From contig NC_087072.1 in assembly GCF_026151205.1 (NCBI RefSeq), positions 23,205,603 to 23,269,602 of the forward strand: a DNA stretch of 64,000 nt, in the 5' to 3' direction. Below, in pieces: positions 46,892-59,222 of the stretch. Positions within the stretch are counted from its first letter, which is position 1. Each line of letters starts with the position of its first letter. The DNA is from Bolinopsis microptera. Its lineage: Eukaryota; Ctenophora; Tentaculata; Lobata; Bolinopsidae. The translations under genes and the position numbers were made by a program. Below the pieces are notes generated by a model. That model did not search any database, had not been told where the DNA came from, and saw nothing but the letters and a program-made list of their open reading frames with translations.

Positions 46892-48665
46892 CCCAGGAAA
46901 AGTTACCGGCTGGTGGTGGTACTAGAGTTGGTTTAATTTAAACAGACGGCTCGACCTCGCGCGCAACAACAAGCATGATTTGCACGCGTGGCGTATTCCA
47001 ATGTTCAAGCAGCTACCACGTGACACAATTCAGCCAACCAGAGTACAGGAATCCGCAAAGTTAAAGTTGCAAACTTTTGATCGGCCCGAAAGGGGACTTT
47101 TCTGGAGATTTTGAGATAACTCATTAATTACGTTGTCTTGAATTTTCCTCCTGGAGAGGTAACGTTACTTTTAAAAGAGGAACATGTTACAAAAAACCGG
47201 AAGTCTCCAACTCTTTTACTTTCAAAGTTAAGCCCCATCCGGTCAGGGTTCCTGGGTGCAGCTGGCTGACGCCGAATAGGGTGTTTTGGCCGTTCTAACT
47301 TAAGACTTTTAAGAATTAAAGCAGCCGTATTGATCTTCCAAACCTACAACTTTCAAGGGCTAGAATTCGCTGTATTTTGCCGTTAAAACACAACTTGTAC
47401 TGTTTCACTTCATGATTGGGCCGTAATTCAAAAGCAAATTGGCAAGAAGTGGTGCTCACGGTCTCACTTAACGTCACTTATCGCTCAGTTAAGAGCGACC
47501 ATGGTCTTAAGCGACAAACAGCCTGCAGGCATATGATCCGAATACGAAATATCCTTGTGTTCGGCATTTAGTAGCCCTAATTGGTTACTTCGTATACCCA
47601 GGAAAAGTTACCGGCTGGTGGTGGTACTAGAGTTGGTTTAATTTAAACAGACGGCTCGACCTCGCGCGCAACAACAAGCATGATTTGCACGCGTGGCGTA
47701 TTCCAATGTTCAAGCAGCTACCACGTGACACAATTCAGCCAACCAGAGTACAGGAATCCGCAAAGTTAAAGTTGCAAACTTTTGATCGGCCCGAAAGGGG
47801 ACTTTTCTGGAGATTTTGAGATAACTCATTAATTACGTTGTCTTGAATTTTCCTCCTGGAGAGGTAACGTTACTTTTAAAAGAGGAACATGTTACAAAAA
47901 ACCGGAAGTCTCCAACTCTTTTACTTTCAAAGTTAAGCCCCATCCGGTCAGGGTTCCTGGGTGCAGCTGGCTGACGCCGAATAGGGTGTTTTGGCCGTTC
48001 TAACTTAAGACTTTTAAGAATTAAAGCAGCCGTATTGATCTTCCAAACCTACAACTTTCAAGGGCTAGAATTCGCTGTATTTTGCCGTTAAAACACAACT
48101 TGTACTGTTTCACTTCATGATTGGGCCGTAATTCAAAAGCAAATTGGCAAGAAGTGGTGCTCACGGTCTCACTTAACGTCACTTATCGCTCAGTTAAGAG
48201 CGACCATGGTCTTAAGCGACAAACAGCCTGCAGGCATATGATCCGAATACGAAATATCCTTGTGTTCGGCATTTAGTAGCCCTAATTGGTTACTTCGTAT
48301 ACCCAGGAAAAGTTACCGGCTGGTGGTGGTACTAGAGTTGGTTTAATTTAAACAGACGGCTCGACCTCGCGCGCAACAACAAGCATGATTTGCACGCGTG
48401 GCGTATTCCAATGTTCAAGCAGCTACCACGTGACACAATTCAGCCAACCAGAGTACAGGAATCCGCAAAGTTAAAGTTGCAAACTTTTGATCGGCCCGAA
48501 AGGGGACTTTTCTGGAGATTTTGAGATAACTCATTAATTACGTTGTCTTGAATTTTCCTCCTGGAGAGGTAACGTTACTTTTAAAAGAGGAACATGTTAC
48601 AAAAAACCGGAAGTCTCCAACTCTTTTACTTTCAAAGTTAAGCCCCATCCGGTCAGGGTTCCTGG
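46892..48665. repeat. 705-bp tandem repeat, 2.5 copies, apparently identical
   Basis: CCCAGGAAAAGTTACCGGCT begins copies at 46892, 47597 and 48302, exactly 705 bp apart. The third copy stops at about 48665 (GGTCAGGGTTCCTGGG). By eye the copies are identical. No coding frame. Confidence 0.95.
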
Positions 48666-48670
48666 GATGG

Positions 48671-48900
48671 GCAAAAAACAGTTTTGGTCACGTGACAAGC
48701 TAGTAAAACATGAATTTGATTGTTTATGGCTCGGGTTAGGGTTAGGGTTAGGGTTAGGGTTGTGGTAAGGGTTATGGATAGTTTCAGGGTTATGGTAAGG
48801 GTTAGGGTTGGGATTAGGGTTTATGTAAAACCGTTTTGTACGGCTGCAAAACCATAAAAACCAAAGTCACGTGAAATTTTTGGGCGAACGAATTAGTGTT
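48671..48900. mobile_element. Repeat element fragment with TTAGGG-like core
   Basis: TGGTCACGTGAC at the left and AAAGTCACGTGAAATTTTTG at the right are inverted. Between them GGGTTA is repeated (about five perfect units at 48733-48762, then degenerate ones). It matches 11626-11760 in inverted orientation. Confidence 0.7.
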
Positions 48901-49339
48901 ATATCCCATACCCGCATGGCACTCCGCCCACAAAATTTGTAGAGATGAAAAATGGACCACTTCATTTGTGCTTCGGAACAACTAAAGTAAAAGGTTCAAG
49001 GAACGCCGCGCATATTTCTACCAATTTGCGTCGTCAACCATACTTTGAAAGTCGAGCGCTATTAACAAAAATATCATGTTACGATTTTTACAGTAACTGT
49101 TACTGTATATTGTATACTGCAATATATATACTATAGTAATTTGTGTTATAATATTTCTATCTTTGCATTAATTTTATTTATTCCCATTTAAATCGTTAAT
49201 CGAATGTATTGTCGTTCTAACATTACGCGTTAGTGCCAATCGGGTATATTTCCATATGTATGTTACTCTGTATGGTATCCAGGAGATTAAAAATGGCGGG
49301 ATACTATATCTGACATCCTATCCTGAGCTATTGGCCAGT

Positions 49340-49480
49340 GTTTTAGTCTAGTCTTATGGGAACCTCTGCATGGTAGAACACAGCAAGGCAGACCTAGACA
49401 AAGCTATGTGTCTATGCTAAAGAGGGAAGTTGGGACAAACTCTAAAGAGGAACTGTATGCATTATGGATAGGGTTTTCTG
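49340..49480 (+). pseudogene. LINE reverse-transcriptase C-terminal remnant
   Basis: The frame LVLWEPLHGRTQQGRPRQSY followed by VSMLKREVGTNSKEEL has the HG.R..GRP..SY...L..E.G.. pattern common at the C-terminus of RTE/craft-type LINE polyproteins. The rest of the element is missing and a TIR element begins 90 bp downstream. Confidence 0.6.
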
Positions 49481-49565
49481 GCGTAGATCCGACTTCGACG
49501 TTACGTACAGAAGTTAGTACCCGAACCTCCCCCGCTCAAATATATAAAAATGCAATTTATTTACA

Positions 49566-50282
49566 GGGTGGGCCAAAAGTCACTGGGCATACGTTGGCCT
49601 TAATAGCTCAGTCACTGAGTGACCAATTGAAACAATTCTTTCTGGTACGACTTACTACCACCACTGGTTCGAGGAATGTGTCAAATTGAAAAATATTGAG
49701 TTCATTTTTTCAAATCAAGGTACATTTTTGCATTTATTTGATAGTTTGGATAGTTGGATCGAGCTAAATTTTATTGAATTGTGTTTGGCCATTCGAATTA
49801 CGTTTGTCCTGAAAAAATTACAGTTTTAGCTTCTCAGATGAACGAGATACAAAGCATAACGAGTTTATTCATTACTTGTGATCAGGTGATTGGCTTACCT
49901 GATCACGTGATAAGGTCACCCCGTTAACCACCACATTAAACATTATGGGAATCGTTAAGGCTGCCCAATTAAGGTGTCGTGTCATGGTTTCACATAATCA
50001 CCCAGTCAATTTTGTTAACGAGATACAGAAAATGCTTGATAACTTCGTCATCTCTAATCCGTTTTCTCTGAAAAAATCAGGCGTCCAGCATGTCCAGAGA
50101 GAACAATATAGGTGTTTTAATTTTGAATGGGCGTGGTCTAAAATATTCGAATTTTCAAATTTTGGCTACAGAATCCTCGAACCAGAAGGTACAGTATGCT
50201 ATCTGCAAAGCAACAGCTCTCAAATATAAAACACGGCGGAGCTATTAAGGCCAACGTATGTCTAGTGACTTTTGGCCCACCC
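49566..50282. mobile_element. TIR element, about 717 bp
   Basis: The left end GGGTGGGCCAAAAGTCACTG and right end CTAGTGACTTTTGGCCCACCC are inverted copies; the similarity runs about 45 bp inwards (ACGTTGGCCTTAATAGCT). Related to 24410-25141. No transposase. Confidence 0.85.
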
Positions 50283-50330
50283 ATAATTAAGGAGTACTTG
50301 AGGATACCCTTAATACAGTGAACAACTCAC

Positions 50331-50492
50331 ATCTAGACTATCATGTGTATCATGTGATGAGACACTTTCATCTGGGTCAACTGTCCCTTGCTCGATGTCA
50401 GTAATTTTTGGAGGTCCAGCTTCTACCTCAGTTTGTTCCTCTATCAAACTACCGTCTCTCAATTCTCCTCCTTTATCTTCAATGCTTACCAA
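50331..50492 (-). CDS. KIND gene exon 6
   Basis: The acceptor is AAACTTTGCTCAG and the donor AGTCTAGAT|gtgagt. 54 codons, phase 0 both sides. It reads LVSIEDKGGELRDGSLIEEQ and ends DESVSSHDTHDSLD, acidic linker. Confidence 0.85.
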
Positions 50493-50621
50493 CTGAGCAA
50501 AGTTTATAAATTATAACTATGTTATGTCACTAACTATATTATAAGGATTCATGTTTATTTATTATCTATTACTGGCTATCAATGACCTAATACTGAAACT
50601 AGTGACTAAATGTAAATGTAC

Positions 50622-50695
50622 CTGATATGGCGATTTAGTTCTGGGTTTTATTAGTGGTCCTTTCAATCTAAATTTTTTTCTTTTCTCCACCAATG
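50622..50695 (-). CDS. KIND gene exon 5
   Basis: The acceptor is CTGCTAATTTCAG and the donor CCATATCAG|gtacat. The first two bases complete a codon with exon 4; phase 0 out. It encodes LVEKRKKFRLKGPLIKPRTK and SPYQ, strongly basic and adjoining the end of KIND1. Confidence 0.85.
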
Positions 50696-50974
50696 CTGAA
50701 ATTAGCAGTTCAAGCTTTCAAGGCTGAAACCGAGCAACATGGCTAATTAATTAATTGACCAATAGATTAAGATAAAATTGGTGAATAGTTCTTATTGTGG
50801 TAGCTGATGATAAATACCCAATTTTAACATGATTCACTGTCGCAGTTAAAAAGGTGCAAGATTACAAAAGCGCTCAGATAGTCTGTATTTCAAGCAACAG
50901 GAAAACAAACCCAACAAAATTATGAAATCACCAGTGATTTAGAGAATTTAGAGATTTCACAGATTTTCTCTATA

Positions 50975-51553
50975 CCTTACAAGACATTTTTATAACGTAC
51001 GAAATGCGACGGTTTTCCCGAAATTTCGCCATATTTTCGGACCGCCAAAATTTCGGTCGTCGTAATAGAATCCGTCGCATTATTTTTAGCTTATTCCAAT
51101 AATTGTGGCTTCATCGATTCATTTTGTTCTTGAAAAGTTAGTGATATGATGGTGGGACAAATAAACACAATATTCCATGATGAATTTAATGTCAAGTTAT
51201 ACGTTTTAAATTTACAATAAATTACATTTATGTGCTAACATAAACGTCTTATAGACTAAGTCAAGATAAACAATTTAATACCAAACTCAATAAGTGAAAC
51301 TGAAAGATTCGAGCCGGACCCCTTAGAGGAAGATGAAGAAATCGATTTATAAGTTTCATTTTGTTTCAACATGATTTTACCGATTTTTAGAAAATTTTGA
51401 ATTTCCTTTGTGTCAGAAAACAAAATGATGAAAAATACCCTTATTTTCTGTGACGTCCGAAATGTGACGGTTTTTGTTCAATTTCGCCATATTTTTGGAC
51501 CGCCAAAATTTCGGTCGTCGCACATTGGTCCGCCACAAAAATGTCTTGTAAGG
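50975..51553. mobile_element. TA-flanked MITE, complete copy
   Basis: Ends CCTTACAAGACATTTTT and AAAAATGTCTTGTAAGG are perfect inverted copies. TA flanks both sides (50973-50974, 51554-51555). Subterminal GACCGCCAAAATTTCGGTCG occurs near both ends in the same direction. A truncated inverted copy lies at 15783-16246. Confidence 0.9.
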
Positions 51554-53579
51554 TAATTAGAATTAGAAAATTTATAATCAAATTCACACACAGCAATACT
51601 ATACAATAAAAATAGTAAATAATTTAAAGACGCTTCGATCTGATGTGCAAGACATGGTACTAGTTCATTCCATTTTCATATCTTAGTTAAAGTTTGAGTG
51701 TGTTCTTTTCAACCCTAAGATGAGAAGTACAGACTTTTCAATTCGACGGTTTCATACATACTCTTAAATTTGTATTGAAAAGTACAGTCCCAAAATCCAT
51801 GCGCGAGAGAAACATTTTGAAATACGACTGTTTGAAAATATATATAGGACTGTTTGAAAATAGAGACATGAGCTAAGTTGACTTTTATTTGTTTGATTTG
51901 TTCATTGGCTAACAACTTGAAGTTTCGAAATGTTGCGTCTTATAAAATTTTTGTACCAAAAAGTATTTTGTACTATACTAGTCGTACTTTTCGATTTACG
52001 TATTTCATACGTCATACTTTACGGGTCCATACTTCTCATCTAAGTTTCAACCTCCCTGGTAATGTTTCATAATTATAAATATCGGTATATTATATTCTTT
52101 TAAAACTTTTTGCAGGCTAACTGCAACAGTGGAATTCAGCCAAAGGCCGGTTTACCCTAGTCATATTATATATATGATATAAAATATTATATACTAGAAA
52201 GCTTGTGGTCACAGGGGGGAGTCAGTTTTATTGCATCAAAATATGTCCATCACAACATTTTTATATTCTGAATTTTTATTTGGTCATCATTATAAAGTTT
52301 TGTGATTGCTTGAGATATTTAGGCACTGAGAGCAAAGTTGCTTTCTTTCTGAAGAATCAGTGGCAACACGTACCTATGTGCTGCCCCTGCTAAATTTATT
52401 TGCTGCCCCTAACATTTTCTAATTTCCTTAAAATAGAAGAAAAAAGGTCAGCCCTTTTTGCCACCCCCTACAGCTTTTTATCACCCCCCCCTCCTGCTAG
52501 AGCCTATTTCGCCTAGGACTGAACGTTTAAGTAAACGGGATAATACAGGGGTGGGTGAGGGGGTGACATGCCAAAGTCTGCTTATCTCATAGAATCCAGA
52601 AAGTATAGGACAGGACAGTACATAAGCGGACATAGGCCAACATTGGCGGACATTGGTGGACATTATAAGCAGACAATAGCGGACAGTAAAATGTTATGTG
52701 GCACACCCTGTTGATGCTCTTGACAGGGCTGTTGGCAAGCAGCCACTGTCTGAAACAGTGGTAATCACAGTCTAGAGCTGAGTCACGTGACTGTCAAGTA
52801 TGGAGTCACGTGAGTTAGCTACCCTGAACACGTGACCTTGACAATGCTGGTGATCATGATCTTCATTTATTTGTTCAATAAAACTCCATGGGTTAAGTAC
52901 TCCTATCAATTTACCCAGCTAAGGGGTCTTTCACACATTAGGTAATCAAAATTGATCACGGTTGATTACAAGGAGGGAGGGGGTTGTTTGGCTGTTGATA
53001 ATTTTCTTTTTTACCCTCTAAAATAATACCAATTCGACAATATTTCAATTTAAATTCCACTCAATTTCACTTACACTCTCATAGTGACACAATTTAGGAA
53101 TTGATCGGATATCTGGTTAAAGTAAGTAATTTAGAAGCTGCTTGGCCGCACATCAAAATACTCTAGGGGAAGGAACGGAACAACATTTCCAGCTCAGAGG
53201 AGCCCTGCCTTCAGATATCGCATTACAAAGGGGAAGCCTCGATTCCAAGATCGTACATCAAGGAGTAGGTAGAGAAAGTGAGAAAAGTGGTTTTCATGAT
53301 AATTTTTAAAAATTTATAGCTTAGAAATTTTTGTGTTCATTAATGTTTGTCAATGTCCGCAAATTGCCGTCTAATTCCGCTTCCGTCCCAAAATACATGT
53401 CTGTAATCTCATAGAATCTAAAAAGGACAGGACATAGGCGGACATGTCACCCCACCCCCCCCCCCCCCCCCCCCCCCCCCCAATACATAAATCAGACGTA
53501 TTTTCTTTTTAAAATACCTACAATTCGCAAAAATGCTGCCCCCCTTACGCACAGAAGTAAGAAATAAGTAGTTATTTAC
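51554..53579. other. Intron 4 remainder; duplicated segment and poly-C tract
   Basis: About 51735-51880 duplicates 41745-41930. AAGGGGTCTTTCACACATTA at 52921 resembles the end of the 10685 element. A run of about 30 C lies at 53451-53480. TCTCATAGAATC and GGACAGGACA phrases recur at 52590 and 53410. No exon is seen. Confidence 0.5.
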
Positions 53580-53673
53580 CTGATGCGCTAGGATTTCGGA
53601 CACAGTCATCATACATCACATTCAGAATATCTTTTGATGACACTTGGAAGCGCTGTAGTATCATTTCACAAGC
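53580..53673 (-). CDS. KIND gene exon 4, just after KIND1
   Basis: The acceptor is CAACCATCAG and the donor GCGCATCAG|gtaaat. 94 nt, phase 0 in, phase 1 out. It encodes ACEMILQRFQVSSKDILNVM followed by YDDCVRNPSAS, a helical continuation after the KIND core. Confidence 0.85.
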
Positions 53674-53794
53674 CTGATGGTTGATCAATGGATATTAGCT
53701 TTGCAAATTAAAAGTTAATTCCATGTTTTTGCAGAATCGTTTGCTTTTTAAAACATATATTAAAATGTTTCAATGATTTAACAATGTTTAAAAC

Positions 53795-53944
53795 CTGTGA
53801 AACTATTTCCAGAGTTGGTCTGTCAGTAGGTGAAGCGTTCATCATTTCAGACATAAGATTCTCCAACATCTGATCTCTATCTCTCTTTGGCGATTTTGAC
53901 TTTGCTAGCCACAGCAAAACTGTTCCAATTGCATATATGTGATT
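53795..53944 (-). CDS. KIND gene exon 3, C-terminal half of KIND domain 1
   Basis: The acceptor is ACTTCAATTTCAG and the donor GTTTCACAG|gtttta; 50 codons, phase 0 both sides. It reads NHIYAIGTVLLWLAKSKSPK and ends SPTDRPTLEIVSQ. It matches exon 17 position by position (YAIG..LLWLA against FSVG..LWYCA; DRPTLEIVSQ against ERPTLQQLIQ) with the same boundaries and phases. Confidence 0.9.
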
Positions 53945-54033
53945 CTGAAATTGAAGTACTATATTATACAATGTTTTATGTACCTAAGTGAACATTACAA
54001 ATTAGGCTACGCTATGTTGAAGATGAGCAGAGC

Positions 54034-56242
54034 ATGAAAATTGAAATGGAAAATTACGAGAAAAAGGAAGTTATAAAGAACTTTAATGTTGCAGATAAAG
54101 ACATTGTAAAGTGTAGCCATTACGGAAAACTACATGGCTTTGTTCATTTCTCCAAAAAAGAGCTTAATGAAAAGCGCACTTGTACAATCTCAGGTATTTT
54201 TCTTTCAAATTTGTTAAATCATATTTAGAAAAAGCAATTCGTGACTCAATTTTATCATTTATCACCAATCAACCTAACGATCAAATTATTTTCTATATCA
54301 GAGCTCAAGTTTAACAATGTTGAGTTAAATTTTGCTAAGTCACTAAAACTCTAAAAATGTGACAGAATTAATATTTTGTGCCCCAACAATATAAACTTAA
54401 TGCGGAAAACTGGTATGGGCTGCTAAAAATTTCTTGTATTAATCAATTTCAACCATAATAAAAAACAACTTATGCATGACGAAATTAAGATTGCTTGCCC
54501 TATTTTGAAGTTCACCATATATCTCTATTAGAATTCAATATAATTTTATCATCATACAAATTTCGATAAACTAATTATCTTCCAGCAAGGAGCAAACAGA
54601 GTTATAATAGTTTTTGTGACAAAATTAACGTATTTTTTACCATGTTTCGATGTTTTAATTGTGACACTGCAAACAAATTACTACCACAGAATAATTTATG
54701 TGACTGGTGCATGGCTGTAATAGTGTTGATTGATCCAGTACGTAATATAGGGTGTTTAAGATGGTATATCAATATTTGCTCAATTTCAAACATGTGTAGA
54801 TATCATCAAGAGTATGTGACAAAGTAAACTTATTTGTGCCTGCTGTGTGCTCTTTGCTTGCGACTATATGATATTATAACAATTTCCAGCACTTCCAGGT
54901 CACAAAGTAATCCTACACTACTCAGCATTCCTTGTCAGGCCCAGGGTGCCCTAAACATTCCTCATATATTTTCTTAAATGTGTGACGGAGTAAACCAGAT
55001 ATTAAATTTTTGAACCAATTCTGATTCCAAGATTGGTACAAAGAAAGACGGTTTCTTCATTTTTCCACTAAAGTGTTTTAGGGCTTGAATTTTCCTAACA
55101 TGTCCGGAAATCGATTTTGAACAATTTTTATCAATTGCGACTGAAAAAAAATAAGTGTTTTAGAGCTTTAAGAACCTTTCCAATCGATTCGTCGTGCAAA
55201 AAAACATAGATTTAGACCCCTAACATGTTAGGAATGACATTATTATATATATTTCTCTCAAATTGCGCCTGGAAATTTTGTTCCAAAAATGGGCGTGGCC
55301 AAACAGGCGATTTTCCCAGTCTGAATTTTAGGGCTCCGAAATTTTTTCGGTTCTAAAGACCTTCGAGAGCCCCCAAAAAAAATTCAGCCCTCTACTATGA
55401 AATGCAGGTAAATATCCATAACTGACCGGACTAATTTGTTTGCTTTTTAGCTGTTATAATTAACATACATAAGTTATGCTGCAGTGTACTTAAAGCTAAA
55501 CTGATTTGACATTTATATTACGAACTATATTATATTATATTTGATACAAGAGAAACGCCATTTTCCGACGTGAAAATATAATAACTTAGGTATTGGTGGA
55601 GCAGTAAACAAAGCAGTTAGCACAGCAGAGCTCTTGAAGAAGAGCATTCACCTCCACCAGACAAACACTATTTATTTTGTAACCATAACAGAAATCTGGA
55701 CACCTAAGAATGATCAGGTACAGTAATTCATGTACATTAAAGTGTTAATTTCATTTTGTGCACACCCAAAAATTGTACCCTTCATTTTAGTCCTTTGACA
55801 CTATTTATGATAATTTCAGAACTTGCAAAACATCGAAGTGGAAAGAAAAGTTCCTGCTATATCCATAAAGCTTGACATCGAAGAACCAGCCAAGAAAGAA
55901 GCTGGTTATCAGCCTCCTGAACTGAAATCTTCTCCTGGCAAACCAATTCCGAGACAACAAAAGTTCAAGAAATTTAACTCTAGACCTAAAGAGAAGGATG
56001 ACTATCCATTCCCTCATCACCAAAAGAGACTTGAAGACAAGTTTAAGCCTAAGAAAGGAAGAGAAAATGGACGAATGGAACATTGGCACAAAAATGACAA
56101 CAATTCAAGAAAAAATAATAATATTCAACCTCAGAAAGAAAATAAAAATTCTCTTACAGAAACTGAATCGGTTAAAAAAAATGACCAAGTTACTCAGTCA
56201 AGCTTGGAGCAGAGTAGGGAAAATGATGACCTTTTGAATTGA
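54034..56242 (+). CDS. Rpp25-like Alba-domain protein, three exons
   Basis: Exons 54034-54193, 55590-55717 and 55820-56242 join in phase (TCTCAG|gtattt; acttag|GTATTG; GATCAG|gtacag; tttcag|AACTTG) to give 236 residues. The Alba domain covers about residues 20-115: IVKCSHYGKLHGFVHFS, TISGIGGAVNKAVSTAELLK, and VERKVPAISIKLDI. These match the Rpp25/Mdp2 pattern (GxGxAxxKAVxxAEIxKR ... V.R.VP.ISI.L). Rpp25 subunits bind RNA in the RNase P/MRP complexes. The C-terminal 120 residues are basic and Asn/Lys/Pro-rich. An acceptor-like ACAAATTAG precedes the ATG by about 30 nt. AATAAA lies at 56697-56702. Nested in intron 2 of the minus-strand KIND gene. Confidence 0.85.
54194..55589 (+). other. Intron 1 of the Rpp25-like gene
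   Basis: 1.4 kb with no further exon seen on either strand. The open frames near 54602-54827 on both strands overlap each other, have no splice context and are not called. Confidence 0.6.
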
Positions 56243-57650
56243 TATTTCCTATTACCTGTTCAAGAAAAGTTATGGCATGAGCGATTAATTGACAGTATAA
56301 CTTTGTTATTTGCTTAAACTGTTTAGGATGCAACCTAATGTCATGATATTTTTGAACTTATTAGCAATTAGACTGTTAGCTCGCTTCATAAGCATGTCAT
56401 CTTCGTTCCAAAACTTTTTATGACCTATGCATACACTCCTTGATAGTTATCTTGATCTAGTATCTTTGTTTCACACAATAGAGCATAAGTTTTGTGGTTT
56501 ATCCACGGGGCTTAGATTTTTTGTTTAAGCTACCAAATTTTATTATTTATTATTTAGAGGTACCTATTGTGGAAAATTCACAATCATCACTTTCTTACCA
56601 CTTATTTTAAACTTTTTTTATCGCAGCTTCTGAATATTTTAAGGACCTCCAAATGGACTAAAACGAAGCGGAATCATCACATCTATATTCAAGTTAAATA
56701 AACAAACAATGTACCCTAATTCCTTCGGTTTGTGAGGAAATCGAAAAAATATGTTTCGGGAATCAACAATAATAATGCCACAATAATAATGCCGGCGAAA
56801 TGGCAGCTTTTGCCGGTTTTTACAAGTACAATAATTGCTGTATAGTGTACTTGCTTACTTGTAAATCACGTTAATCAAGTTTGACTGTGGTTCCTTAATC
56901 TTTGCTGGTGATTTTTCATAATTTTGTTTTATAAATGTATCTTGATTGCTTGACAAATTTTTTGCAGGTTCGACTAAGTGGGTTCATACTTTTTAAATGC
57001 GACAGTGAAATCCGGCTGGGTTGCACTATCATTATTATAACACGAAAAATTCTTTTTGTCTGATCAAAAAATACATTTAGATCATTTTCTGGTGATTATG
57101 TTGTGTTTAGTATGTTTTATGTATAATAATCGGCTGTATCTCTAGTTGGGATGGATATTTTTTGATGCGATAAAAACTGACTATCAGTCTTACTTAAAAT
57201 TTGAAAGTTTATTTTTGCACGTATGACCGCCCACGTGCAAATTGGGTAAAATTTTATAGGTCGCATAGTAACGAGATGGAAACGTGCACGTGTGTGGCAT
57301 TCTAATCGTTTTTCTGTGATTACGTTGTGTTTAGATTGTTTTACAAAATAATCGGCTGTACCTTCGGTAAAGATAGATTTTTTTAATGGGATGAAAACTG
57401 AATATCAAAAAATATTATTAGCTTCTTCCCTGTGACTACAGGCTGTCTAGTAGTATATAATTGAGTAGCGATGGAACAAATTTTACTAACAGGAATAAAG
57501 GAATGTGCTAGACACTTCTGTTTAGATGTCCACTGACTTGGAGGTCTATACAATCAATACAAGCTTAGATAAAAAGGTTGAAAATAAGTACTAAGAAAGT
57601 GGGACCTGTCTTGAAAACGTTTAAAACACATAATTACTAGAGTTACTTAC
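56243..57650. other. 3' region of the Rpp25-like gene and intron 2 of the KIND gene
   Basis: The AATAAA site at 56697 probably ends the Rpp25-like transcript. A diverged duplication (GTTGTGTTTAG, ATAATCGGCTGTA, GATGGATATTTTTT) is found at about 57100-57190 and 57318-57415. No exon. Confidence 0.5.
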
Positions 57651-57691
57651 AGCCATAAGATTCTCGTTTGTTATCTTTTGTCGGTGCAGAT
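57651..57691 (-). CDS. KIND gene exon 2, a 41-nt exon
   Basis: The acceptor is CATGATATTTTCAG and the donor CTTATGGCT|gtaagt, both strong. It takes one base from exon 1 and leaves in phase 0 to exon 3. It encodes LHRQKITNENLMA inside KIND1. Confidence 0.85.
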
Positions 57692-58010
57692 CTGAAAATA
57701 TCATGTTCAGAAATACATAATTACACTTTCAAACAATAATTTGGCCCTGATGTGACCCGATTACAAATACTGACACACTGTACCAGCACTGTGTGACATT
57801 TACTCCTAACATCACTACTTATGTTGATCACAACCCTTCATTCTTCTAATGATCAAAATATTATCTTGCTCTATGCATCACAGGCCAGTTGACACTCAGG
57901 TAAAGATATATTTTCTCTTCAACCCTCAGGGCTGCACGGTACGATTTGGATCCGATCCCAGTGTTCTATAGTTCTATGTGCAATAATAATTAACTGACAG
58001 GAGTCACACG

Positions 58011-58601
58011 CAGTGATCGACCGAGGGCAGGATTTGCGACCGAGGCCGAGGAAGGCATATTGTAATTTAACCGAGGCCGAGGAAGGCATATTGTAATTTA
58101 ACCGAGGCCGAGGAAGGCATATTGTAATTTAACCGAGGCCGAGGAGAACCGAGGTTTTATTTTTTCAACCGAGGCCAAGGCCGAGGAGTACTAATTTGAA
58201 CCGAGGACGAGGCCGATGAATTTTGGTTCAAAAAAGTATTAATTGCATCAGATATTTCGCTAACGATTCGGATGTAGAATGAGGTAGAATTTCTCAGGAT
58301 TGCTGTTTATGTAAGTATGTTTCAACCTTGAACAATCTATTTAAAAAATACTTTCAACAAAAGTTGCGTACCAATTTTCTAAAATTACGAAATTTTAAAG
58401 TGCCTAGATGTTGTTCCATGGTAACATTTGTACAAAATCCTCGGTCAAATCCTCGGTTAAATTTGAAGATTGCAATGGCAACTCGATTTTTTACTTAGGC
58501 AAACCGAGGAATCATTCTTCTGGAATTCTGGCCGAGGCCGAGGAAAAATCGTCATTCCTCGTTAAAACCGAGGCCTCGGACTCGGACTCAGACGATCACT
58601 G
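58011..58601. mobile_element. hAT-type MITE with 8-bp target duplication
   Basis: The element starts CAGTGATCG and ends CGATCACTG, perfect 9-bp inverted termini. GTCACACG is duplicated directly at 58003-58010 and 58602-58609. An 8-bp duplication with CA-starting TIRs is the hAT hallmark. The interior carries CCGAGGCCGAGGAAGGCATA tandem units (about 31 bp, 58040-58150) and, near the right end, more CCGAGG motifs. No transposase. Confidence 0.9.
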
Positions 58602-58709
58602 GTCACACGACTTGTGACATGACACTGATGGTATAGTAAAGTGTAGTTACAATGTACAGACAGCCTTGTTACAGTTACACTACTTACACACCCTCAGCAA
58701 TGTGTCACA

Positions 58710-58890
58710 CTGCACTGTAGTGACAGCCCCACTACTAATGTTACATTACTGTGACAGCCCTACTACTAATGTTACATTACTGTGACAGCCCCACTACTAA
58801 TGTTACATTACTGTGACAGCCCTACTACTAATGTTACATTACTGTGACAGCCCTACTACTAATGTTACATTACTGTGACAGCCCTACTAA
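58710..58890. repeat. About 29-bp tandem repeat
   Basis: Six units of CTACTAATGTTACATTACTG+TGACAGCCC/T. Unique AT-rich sequence follows to about 59170. Confidence 0.9.
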
Positions 58891-59222
58891 TTCTTTAAGT
58901 CATTAGAATTTTTAAGAGTAAATGCAAGTATTCAATTTGTTTGGAGACAAGGCGAGGTTTGCGCCAGGGTGATTACTGATTATAGTTTATACTATAACTA
59001 TATCTTTCCAAAATAGCTATTACTTGTTTTAATCATTTCTTTTCACTGAATTTCAATAATTGTGTTGTCGTTGAGAAATTGATAAATCATTTTTACCACT
59101 TTTATGCCATTGGTAAGCTGCAAAAATTATTTCATTTTGAATTACACAATTCATGCGATTTACAATAATTTATTTTTTTAAAGGCTCTATCTATTTTGAA
59201 TAATCATCTCTTCAGTAACAAT

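Noticed and set aside
49408-49689. 93-residue plus-strand protein
   Set aside because: A LINE remnant fused by chance to the end of a TIR element.
54602-54827. Short overlapping frames on both strands in the Rpp25-like intron
   Set aside because: Mutually antisense, AT-rich, no splice sites, and not needed for the gene's phase.
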